A stretch of DNA of 64,000 nucleotides, from NCBI GenBank assembly GCA_947561585.1, contig CANNZV010001060.1:62001-126000 (forward strand), in the 5' to 3' direction. Of the stretch, positions 33,801 to 45,800 are shown piece after piece. The notes beneath the pieces are model-generated. The model made no database searches. It saw only the letters and a list, made by a program, of their open reading frames with translations, and was not told where the DNA came from. The DNA comes from Caprella mutica (taxonomy: Eukaryota; Arthropoda; Malacostraca; Amphipoda; Caprellidae). Position 1 is the first letter of the stretch, and every line of letters begins with the position of its first letter. Position numbers and translations under genes: made by a program.

Positions 33801-36800
33801 GTACAGTATCTCGTCAAACTGTTAGAGAGGGTACAGTATCTCGTCAAACTGTTAGAGAGGGTACAGTATCTCGTCAAACTGTTAGAGAGGGTACAGTATC
33901 TCGTCAAACTGTAGAGAGGGTACAGTATCTCGTCAAACTGTAGAGAGGGTACAGTATCTCGTCAAACTGTTAGAGAGGGTACAGTATCTCTTCAAACTGT
34001 TAGAGAGGGTACAGTATCTCGTCAAACTGTTAGAGAGGGTACAGTATCTCGTCAAACTGTTAGAGAGGGTACAGTATCTCTTCAAACTGTTAGAGAGGGT
34101 ACAGTATCTCGTCAAACTGTTAGAGAGGGTACAGTATCTCGTCAAACTGTTAGAGAGGGTACAGTATCTCGTCAAACTGTTAGAGAGGGTACAGTATCTC
34201 GTCAAACTGTAGAGAGGGTACAGTATCTCGTCAAACTGTTAGAGAGGGTACAGTATCTCGTCAAACTGTTAGAGAGGGTACAGTATCTCGTCAAACTGTT
34301 ATTGTCATTCACAAGTAGCTGACAAAATTCTCCTAATGTTACCAATTCCTTTTGTAAGATGTCCCTATAATTATTTTAAAGCAAATCTTTGGTTCTGTGA
34401 ATGACAGTACTATAGTCACTGTATGCAGTTACCATTCAAAGTGGTAATTGTCTTTATTTGTCATTACTTTATTTGTTACTATAGGCACTGTATGTCAGTT
34501 AAGCGAGTGATGTTTGCCTTTATTTGTTATGTCTTGAATAACTATAGCTAGCTACAGTTTTTATTGAAACTGTTATCCTTTGTGTCTCTTCATTGAAAGA
34601 GTTATTATTAGTTATTAAAGATATTACTGTTATCTTTAATATTTGTCATTAGAAATAACTACATCCCAGGGATACTATACTGTGGTTCAAAGTATCCCCT
34701 AGGATACTAGTATAATTTAAACGAAGCAATTCGTAATTTGAACAGCAACCATCTCGTCCTCTACTGTGTACATGTATTTGACGTGAACATGACGCTAAGG
34801 AAACAACGAAAAAATAGATTCTCTGACCAGAAGCTTAAAGATGCGCGTATCCTAGATACAAGTACGTATCCTAGATACAAGTACGCATCCTAGATACAAG
34901 TACGTATCCTAGATACAAGTATCCAAATGTGGGGATATTCAAGCGACAAATACCCATTTTTCTGTTCATAATAGTGATCTAATATTAGCATCTCAGTTTG
35001 CACATTGAGGTATGAATGGCTTTAGGGGTAAACTCCTAGTTATTGGACAGTTCCACATTTCCGATAATTTAAGAGAATATGATTTAACATTTTTAATAAC
35101 TATTTTATTTGGTATCATGGATACAAAATAAAATAATTATTGTAAAGTTTTTTCTTATTTGATTGAATATGTGACACCGACCGACAATTCGTAACTTACT
35201 CTGCCTAAACATAGGTAGTTACCTACAGGTACCTATTTAGGTAGCTACCTACATGTACCCATTTAGGTAGCTACTTACAGGTACCCATTTAGGTAGCTAC
35301 CTACAGGTACCTATTTAGGTAGCTACCTACATGTACCCATTTAGGTAGCTACCTACAGGTACCCATTTAGGTAGCTACCTACACGTTCCCATATAGGTAG
35401 CTACCTACAGGTACCCATTTAGGTAGCTACCTACACGTTCCCATTTAGGTAGCTACCTACAGGTACCCATTTAGGTAGCTACCTACACGTTCCCATTTAG
35501 GTAGCTACCTACACGTTCCCATTTAGGTAGCTACCTACAGGTACCCATTTAGGTAGCTACCTACACGTTCCCATTTAGGTAGCTACCTACACGTTCCCAT
35601 TTAGGTAGCTACCTACAGGTACCCATTTAGGTAGCTGTATCATATCTGCCCAATTCCTGGTAACTATTTTTACCCTTCTTCTGTCCCCTGTCAAAGGCAT
35701 TACCTGGCGCCGCTACTCTTTCTCCTACCTGCTCATTAGGGCTCAAATATCAGGTAGAAATGAAGAGAAACGGTAAACTACCCTACAGTGACAATGCAAT
35801 GGTCCATGCTGTTGTCTCAAGCTCTATGCTGCATTTTCAAGGTCCACGTACTGTTGGTCCTAGGACCACTTAACCTCCCAATTCCCAAACATCTCTCGTA
35901 TTCTGTGTCTCCATTTTCAAGGTTGACGAAACCCTCCTCCTCCCCCCCCCCCTAGCCTTCGAATCCCCTTCCCCTCTTCATATTTTTACCTACCTTCCAT
36001 TGCTGTTCATTAGGAAGATTTAATAAAGATGCCTTTTATTAATTTAATTGGAGTGAATCTCAACTGATAAGAAAAAACTAGCCCCCACCCATCCCTATCT
36101 CATGGGCACACACCCCCCCCCCCTACCTCCCTTTGCTTGTATGAGACTGGTCGATATGCCTCAGCCCCCCAATTGCTCCCCTACCCACGGGGGGACTGGA
36201 TACCCCCAACAGGGAGTATTTAGATATCTAAAGAAATACCAAAAAGAGTGTGGCAAGTTTATATCAAGAGTGCTAATTTGACAGCATCTGTGATGTGTGT
36301 CTAAACAACGCACTCAGTTGCCTAGTGTGTCAAATTAGCTCATGTCATGTGTGCCAGGGTAACACACCTCTGTGTGTCAATATAACGCTATGCAACCACG
36401 TGTGTCGATATAGCACATCAGTCAAGTGTGTCGTCGTAACACCATGAAATGAGTTATAGCATAAAATGTTGACGAACAAGTCCATCTAACACACTAAGAA
36501 GATGAGTCAGTTTACCACAGCACAGTATACAAGTACATCATTTCTCTGTTTTTCAACCACTGCCTACTTTCACTCTCAACTTCTGCTGGAGAAGTTTCAG
36601 GGAAAAACTTTAGATGTTTTCTCACCCTAGAGACTGGGACTCGTTCAACATTTTTCTGTTGGTAGTCGAGTGACGTTTCGCCGATAACTTACTATCGTAC
36701 CTACAAGGTTAAACATTCGCTCAAAGATTGAAAGTCCTAGTTTGATAACATTTTCAATGTGCGAGATGCAACATCACTTTCTTGCAATCTGCAATGCATG

Positions 36801-39800
36801 TCTGATATCATATTAGGGTGTGCAGACTGCAGACCTTTTCGTAAAGGGAATATTAACATGCTCGACTTAAATGGCTATCATGTAGTTTTTGTATCCGCTA
36901 GTTTGTTGTACTGCACATTTCATGATTGTCTAATTACTTTGCAAGGGGGTGGGTTTCACATGCATCAGTGTGTTACTATCCTCTTAACGAAAATTAATGG
37001 ACGACACGTATGGAAAAACAGATATTAGAATATTAGAATTCACACAGGTGACAGTCCAAGAGGAGCATTTATAGCTCTACTATAAACATTATTGTGACTT
37101 TATCTCCTACTCATCATTAGCCGTCTCCCCAGTGTCCGGTGATGTGTCCTAAATGTTATGTCCTGACAGCTAATGGTCCCTATATCCGGACCATATCGAT
37201 CACTGCTAACTCTAAATCAACTCTACGCACTCTGTCCATCCTACTCATTGTAGCTGTGGCAAAAATAAAAATAAACATTGTATCAGTATCTCGCATACGT
37301 ACTTGTGATGCGTACTTGTATCTAGGATGCGTACTTGTGATGCGTACTTGTGATGCGTATTTGTATCTAGGATGCGTACTTGTGATGCGTACTTGTATCT
37401 AGGATACGTACTTGTATCTAGGATACGTACTTGTATCTAGGATACGTACTTGTATCTAGGATACGTACTTGTATCTAGGATACGTACTTGTATCTAGGAT
37501 ACGTACTTGTATCTAGGATACGTACTTGTATCTAGGATACGTACTTGTATCTAGGATACGTACTTGTATCTAGGATACGTACTTGTATCTAGGATACGTA
37601 CTTGTATCTAGGATACGTACTTGTATCTAGGATACGTACTTGTATCTAGGATACGTACTTGTATCTAGGATACGTACTTGTATCTAGGATACGTACTTGT
37701 ATCTAGGATACGTACTTGTATCTAGGATACGTACTTGTATCTAGGATACGTACTTGTATCTAGGATACGTACTTGTATCTAGGATACGTACTTGTATCTA
37801 GGATACGTACTTGTATCTAGGATACGTACTTGTATCTAGGATACGTACTTGTATCTAGGATACGTACTTGTATCTAGGATACGTACTTGTATCTAGGATA
37901 CGTACTTGTATCTAGGATACGTACTTGTATCTAGGATACGTACTTGTATCTAGGATACGTACTTGTATCTAGGATACGTACTTGTATCTAGGGTACGTAC
38001 TTTTATCTAGGGTACGTACTTTTATCTAGGGTACGTACTTGTATCTAGGGTACGTACTTGTATCTAGGGTACGTACTTGTATCTAGGATACGTACTTGTA
38101 TCTAGGATACGTACTTGTATCTAGGATACGTACTTGTATCTAGGATATGTACTTGTATCTAGGATATGTACTTGTATCTAGGATATGTACTTGTATCTAG
38201 GATATGTACTTGTATCTAGGATACGTACTTGTATCTAGGATACGTACTTGTATCTAGGATACGTACTTGTATCTAGGATACGTACTTGTATCTAGGATAC
38301 GTACTTGTATCTAGGATACGTACTTGTATCTAGGGTACGTACTTGTATCTAGGGTACGTACTTGTATCTAGGGTACGTACTTGTATTTAGGATATGTACT
38401 TGTATTTAGGATATGTACTTGTATCTAGGATATGTACTTGTATCTAGGATATGTACTTGTATCTAGGATACGTACTTGTATCTAGGATACGTACTTGTAT
38501 CTAGGATACGTTCTTGTGTCTAGGATACGTTCTTGTGTCTAGGATACGTTCTTGTATCTAGGATACGTACTTGTATCTAGGATACGTACTTGTATCTAGG
38601 ATACGTACTTGTATCTAGGATACGTACTTGTATCTAGGATACGTACTTGTATCTAGGATACGTACTTGTATCTAGGATACGTACTTGTATCTAGGATACG
38701 TACTTGTATCTAGGATACGTACTTGTATCTAGGATACGTACTTGTATCTAGGATACGTACTTGTATCTAGGATACGTACTTGTATCTAGGATACGTACTT
38801 GTATCTAGGATACGTACTTGTATCTAGGATACGTACTTGTATCTAGGATACGTACTTGTATCTAGGATACGTACTTGTATCTAGGATACGTACTTGTATC
38901 TAGGATACGTACTTGTATCTAGGATACGTACTTGTATCTAGGATACGTACTTGTATCTAGGATACGTACTTGTATCTAGGATACGTTTTTGTATCTAGGA
39001 CGCATACTTGTATCTAGGACGCATACTTGTATCTAGGATACGCGTATCTTTAGGCCTCTGGTGAGATAATCTATTTTTTCGTTGTTTCCTTAGCGTCATG
39101 TTCACGTCAAATACATGTACACTATAGAGGACAAGATGGTTGCTGTTCAAATTACGAATTGCTTCGTTTAAATACGCTTATTACCTGCAATTTGTATTAG
39201 TTAATTAATTGCCACCACATTGTGACTAGCAATGGATGTCGTTTGTGACATCTTGTTGCTAGTTTATCCAAGCAGATGAAATCTATTTTCAGAACACTCT
39301 TGCTTAATGAGTAGTGTTAGAAAAAAACGTTTTTTTTAATTCAATAAAAAACATGTTTTTTTTTCTGCCTATCACTAATATTGAGTAGCTACATTACCAT
39401 TGTTCCTCCAAAAACTTCATGCGAGATGTCTATCAATATATAAATATTCTTAAGCATTTTCCAAAATGTATCGTAATTTTTTATAGACAATATTTTTCCA
39501 TTAAAAACAATACTTATGAAGATTTAAATACGATATTGTCCATTATAATCCGTCAATTCGTTCTACACTGGTAATTTTTTATCCTTTTTTCTACTTGCCG
39601 GTAGGTAGTCCCTTTGATTTGCGATGCGTTTGTGACATTGTGATGTTACACCGTGTCCCACACCCTACAGGCCTTTTCACGGCTTTTCATTGAGGTGTTT
39701 GGCTACAGTAGGCGTGACTACATTGTGCCTGTAGTCAGCGCTCCATTAGCTTATTGCTTGTAGGTAGAACTCAGTGAAAGCATTGCATGTCACTTTGCTC

Positions 39801-42800
39801 TGTTTGCAGAATGAAGTGTAAACTCACAGGTCCTAGCATTGCTCCCTGAGGTATCAGCTGCTATTTCTTTAATATCTTCGTATACATGATACATTGTTAT
39901 ACAGTAATGTTAATAGTAACGTATACAGGATACGGTATTGATAATATTCTCTGTATACATTTCCAGCCAGTACAAATTTTGACTAGTCAAAATAATAATA
40001 TTATTATTAAAAATAATGAACCACAAGTTCTGTGTGTTGTTTGAAAAGGTCAAGCGTGTCCATATGTAGTTTAAGTTCCGAATTATCGAACGGTTTCTCA
40101 TTTTCGATCATATGAATATTTTATTCTAATTGGTAACCGTGATACTTGCAGGTATCATGGTTACCAATTAGAATAATAATTTTAGAACAGTACGATAATT
40201 TGGAATTTATTCCAGTATGACTTAGGTTTAATATGTTGTCATCTTTTCTGGAACACATCCAGTATTTTTCCGATTAAGCTTTCTGTTTTTACTGGAATTA
40301 AGGACTGGCTTCAAAACAATAACAGCATCGCCATCTCTGATTCATCAAAATAACCCCCTCCCTTCTTTTGCAGAATGGCTTGACTGTATTTATATGTGAT
40401 TTTAGATAATAAGATGCCGAATAATAGTTTAGGCGTGCTGCGTAAGCTATACAAAATATGCAAAAGAAGCAACGAAGATGTTCAGTGTTTTGAAATAAGT
40501 TTTTGAAAGATGTTGTCGTGTGTGTGTGTTTTGTAAACGTTTTTAGGAACTGCCGTTCTGATGATAGGAATAAGAGATACTGAGAAACGAATCGAGCCTG
40601 ATGTCAAAATTGGTCTAGGAAGGGACGTCAATTTGGAAGAATTTAAATCGCAAAATATCGCCACACCTGATCTCCAAACTGGAAAAATCGTCACTGATGA
40701 AATTGAATATGATGACTTCAGAGAGAACGAATGTAATAATTTTAAAGAAACTATTTTAGTAAACATCGAAACGAAACCTGAAACTGTTTGCGAAAATTTG
40801 GAACTCCGGCCAACCCGTGACAATGCTGATGATTTGAATTCGCACAATATGGTGAACGATAATCAGTGCAACACATACTCGCCAGTTGTCGTACAGAAGT
40901 CCTATGACAACCCAGCTTCGACTGATCTAACCACTGATGAATATGGCACTGATGTCCCTAAAATTTGCAATAAAGGTTTCAACGAAACAGATGACGCTAA
41001 TCTGATAAACAGCATGAAACTGGATGACAACAGAGTCTGTTCTGACGAGCCCAACAGAAACGAAATCCTCGAATCTACGGGTGCTATCCCAAAACGATCA
41101 AAAATCATTCATCAGAGAGCAGACGATTACTCTCCAGATATAGATGACTTTTCAATACTCAAACAATGTTCACTAGATCACCAAAGACCTAAACTAGAAA
41201 AACCCAAGCAACAAACCTCCCTAGATCTTAAGCAAACCCCTGTGATAAAAATCAAACACCTGTCTTCGTCTTTCGAGCTGCCTCTCGAGTCCCTTAGCAT
41301 CAAAGACCTAAAACCAATTGGGCAATATGATCACTCTAGTGGATCCTCTAAACATTCCGAAATGGACGTCTCTAGTAAAACGAGTGATCCGCCTGCGTCC
41401 GCTTGTGTCCAAAGACTCTTTCCCAAACAAGCTCACAGACAAATATCAGCTTCGTTAACGGACTTGAGCCCCCGTAAGTCCGAGGGCGATGATTTCCCTT
41501 CTTCCTCCACTTCGAGCAGTTCCTCCGCATCAAGTTTCGACAGTGGCGAAGCTTCTCCAGGCCCCAACAATAACTCCTCCGAAGTTAGGTACCTACCTTA
41601 CCTCTGTGTGGACAACAGTGGGGTTGATAGCGAGGGCGAGCTGGCGGAACCACCGGTGTCAGTGTACATTCCGTGGCAAGAACCTAAGGAGGACGATCAG
41701 GATTCTGATGATAGATCTCAGCCTATAGTATCTAGAGGTGCCTGGACACCTAGAAGTTTAGAAGATCTTCCCTGTATATCATCCAGTGAACTTCTACAAC
41801 ATCACTCATCTCACGAGTTCCCGGCGCTCAGACGGAAATTCACTGCGTGTTCACTCGGTAATTCAAGCGAGGGTTTCACAAAGATTAAGAATAACGGACG
41901 GGGGAAGTTGAAGGCTCGGTGTTCTCTTCCTCTGTCTCTTCCACCGGATCAGTTCGTACCCTTCACCACCACCTGCCCGGGGGTTATGGTCGCCTACCCC
42001 CACAGGGTGAACATCGTCCATAATCTGTAAGTAATGCTTCTTCTTTCTTAAAATTTGTGTCCTAGTGTAACTTACGAATTATTGGTCATTTCCACATTTT
42101 TGGTCCTAAAAGAAAAATCGGATCAAGTGTAGTTTATGGACCCCAGCTCAATCTGGGGTCCTCAAACTACACTTGGGTTAACACTGGACCCTTCAACTAC
42201 ACTTGGGGTATAGTTTTAAAATTTGGGGTTCTTCAAGTATCCTTATTTTCTTATAATGATTTTATTTCCTTGTGATTTTATTTCCTTATGATTTTATTTC
42301 CTTATGATTTTATTTCCTTGTGATTTTATTTCCTTATGATTTTATTTCCTTGTGATTTTATTTCCTTATGATTTTATTTCCTTATGATTTTATTTCCTTA
42401 TGATTTTATTTCCTTGTGATTTTATTTCCTTATGATTTTATTTCCTTATGATTTTATTTCCTTGTGATTTTATTTCCTTGTGATTTTATTTCCTTGTGAT
42501 TTTATTTCCTTGTGATTTTATTTCCTTGTGATTTTATTTCCTTATGATTTTATTTCCTTATGATTTTATTTCCTTATGATTTTATTTCCTTATGATTTTA
42601 TTTCCTTGTGATTTTATTTCCTTGTGATTTTATTTCCTTGTGATTTTATTTCCTTATGATTTTATTTCCTTATGATTTTATTTCCTTGTGAATTTATTTC
42701 CTTGTGATTTTATTTCCTTGTGATTTTATTTCCTTGTGATTTTATTTCCTTGTGATTTTATTTCCTTGTGATTTTATTTCCTTGTGATTTTATTTCCTTG

Positions 42801-45800
42801 TGATTTTATTTCCTTGTGATTTTATTTCCTTGTGATTTTATTTCCTTGTGATTTTATTTCCTTGTGATTTTATTTCCTTATGATTTTATTTCCTTGTGAT
42901 TTTATTTCCTTGTGATTTTATTTCCTTGTGATTTTATTTCCTTGTGATTTTATTTCCTTGTGATTTTATTTCCTTGTGATTTTATTTCCTTGTGATTTTA
43001 TTTCCTTGTGATTTTATTTCCTTGTGATTTTATTTCCTTGTGATTTTATTTCCTTGTGATTTTATTTCCTTGTGATTTTATTTCCTTGTGATTTTATTTC
43101 CTTGTGATTTTATTTCCTTGTGATTTTATTTCCTTGTGATTTTATTTCCTTATGATTTTATTTCCTTGTGATTTTATTTCCTTGTGATTTTATTTCCTTG
43201 TGATTTTATTTCCTTGTGATTTTATTTCCTTGTGATTTTATTTCATTAAAATGATTATTATATATTCATATGTTAGTTACGATTCCCTTATATTGAGTAG
43301 GTAACATTTTGTTATTATTTCTCAATATTGCTATCATTTTAACTAAATAGTTGTCTTGCTTCATCCATTCAATGGCCGGTAGTAGATCTTCACCAAGTAG
43401 AGGTAGAATTTCTGTTTTAAATGTTGCTCTGTCCATTTTGATTTCATTGCAGGCAGGACATGCAGAACGCCGTAGCATTGATATATTCAAAAATTCACTT
43501 GGGTTAACACTGGGGTCTTTAAACTACACTTGTGGTATAGTTTGAAAATGTAGTGTCCTTAAAGTACACTTGATCCGAAAAAACAAATAATAAAATTAAG
43601 ACTATTTTTTTCTTATAGGATCGAAGATGTGTAACTGACCAATAATTCGTAACTCACCCTATGGGCCTATATAATGTCCTGGATATCGCCAGCCATGTAG
43701 ATTCATAAAAATAAACATGAATAGTTTCAATTTTATTGTTGATTATCGTAACTCATGGACAAATTGTTCCTTCTTTGCATTGGCTTCAATTCTATTAACT
43801 ATTTTTTCATCAACTAAATTTGAAACATGAAATAGCTACAGTATATGGTTATTCACATCAATATGTACAAGGTGCGTTACTTCTGGGACACCCTTCATAT
43901 TTAGCTAGAAAGTGTGTACCTATCAATGCCCTAAAGAAAAGTAGAAGCATATTCTCTTTAACTGTTATTTATAGTATGTATTTAGCCTCTCTGCTCCTCT
44001 TTACAGACGGTATAAATAGCATTTAAGGTGCTGGAATAACGTCTGGCTACGAACATGAAGTCAATGTCTTCACAGACGGTCACATTAGACGAGGGTGAAT
44101 TGTATCATGGCTACACATACGTTTATTGTATAATGGATACAGTAGTGTGTTGTATCATAGATACAGAAGTGTTTCATGCGTATGTTTGTTTGTGTTCAGA
44201 CTTTTTCTTCAACGTTTGTAACTTTGTACGTGTCTTCTATTCACACTTAACTCTTGAGAAGCGATGTTTTTCTATTCATGAGCAAACTTCACCTGTGACA
44301 ACGTCTAAAGGACTCACCTTTAAGACCCACACCCTCTCCCAAATCTACAGGTTGCTCCTTTAAAAATCACAAAACTGTACACCCCAATTGCTCTGTCGTC
44401 ATGTTGGCGCACGGTACTGCCTATTATCGCTAACAAAAATTCAGATCAATTCGATTAGATGTTTTTATGTTCCTAAAATAAACTCTATTTTCCTCTAACA
44501 ATGATTCTATAATTCTGTTTGGTAGCATAGTTACTTTTCTACCTATGCTGTATCCTAGATTTCAGTATCCTAGATAGTCTATCCCTATTGTATCCCAATG
44601 AACAATGGTTCAATTCCAGCTGGGCTGGAGGATTAACCAAAGCTTAATTTCCACTCTCTTGTGACCATAGCAGATGATTTTGTTTGTAAATACCCTGCAC
44701 CCGTTGTACTTACGGTATCCTCTGAACTTTGTACTTACGGTATCCTCTGAACTTTGTACTTACGGTATCCTCTGAACTTTGTACTTACGGTATTCTCTGT
44801 ACTTTGTACTTACGGTATCCTCTGAACTTTGTACTTACGGTATCCTCTGAACTTTGTACTTACGGTATTCTCTGTACTTTGTACTTACGGTATCCTCTGA
44901 ACTTTGTACTTACGGTATCCTCTGTACTTTGTACTTACGGTATCCTCTGAACTTTGTACTTACGGTATCCTCTGAACTTTGTACTTACGGTATCCTCTGA
45001 ACTTTGTACTTATGGTATCCTCTGTACTTTGTACTTACGGTATCCTCTGAACTTTGTACTTACGGTATCCTCTGAACTTTGTACTTACGGTATCCTCTGA
45101 ACTTTGTACTTATGGTATCCTCTGAACTTTGTACTTACGGTATCCTTTGAACTTTGTACTTACGGTATTCTCTGTACTTTGTACTTACTGTATCCTCTGA
45201 ACTTTGTACTTATGGTATCCTCTGAACTTTGTACTTACGGTATCCTCTGAACTTTGTACTTATGGTATCCTCTGTACTTTGTACTTACGGTATCCTCTGA
45301 ACTTTGTACTTACGGTATCCTCTGAACTTTGTACTTACGGTATCCTCTGAACTTTGTACTTATGGTATCCTCTGAACTTTGTACTTACGGTATCCTTTGA
45401 ACTTTGTACTTACGGTATTCTCTGTACTTTGTACTTACTGTATCCTCTGAACTTTGTAGCACTAAGGCTTAATTCACACTGGGCATTTTTTTCAGCAAAA
45501 ACGCACCATGAAAAAGCGCTCAATCTAAGTGTACATACCAAACACATACGTTTACTCAGTCGTAGCGTTTTGCATGCACAGTTTTATTTTCTGCTGCATG
45601 AAAAAAACTCCCTTGTGGAAGGGGTCTAAGCGTATCACCTGCCGAAATGCTCCAGTCAGGTGATAGATACCTCACTCACAATCTCCGCCAATTGATTGGA
45701 AATTTGTCAGACTGCCTCCGTTTCAGTAGAGGCAGCACTACATCATAGGTACCATTTCTAGTGGGGTGTGCGAGGCGCTACTCTAACTGACCAATAAGAG

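Larger units (their letters stand above)
34726..39172. mobile_element. 4.4-kb inverted-repeat element with asymmetric terminal arrays
   Basis: The left arm (34726-34860, TTTAAACGAAGCAATTCGTA ... AAACAACGAAAAAATAGATT) and right arm (39040-39172, AATCTATTTTTTCGTTGTTT ... GAATTGCTTCGTTTAAA) are about 135-bp inverted repeats. Each leads inward into the same 19-mer in opposite orientation: about 4 copies on the left (34845-34920), over 90 on the right. The interior holds a family A element, a 26-bp array and single-copy sequence, with no transposase recognised. Could be a non-autonomous DNA transposon or foldback element. Confidence 0.65.
42065..43660. mobile_element. Family A element carrying a nested inverted element and a 16-mer array
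   Basis: Outer arms GTAACTTACGAATTATTGGT and CCAATAATTCGTAACTCACC are family A. Inside, CGGATCAAGTGTAGTTTA (42119) and AAAGTACACTTGATCCG (43563-43579) are inverted ends of a second element. Inside that lie the 16-mer array and a 74-residue open frame. It starts 39 bp after the donor of the 40547 exon. Confidence 0.65.
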
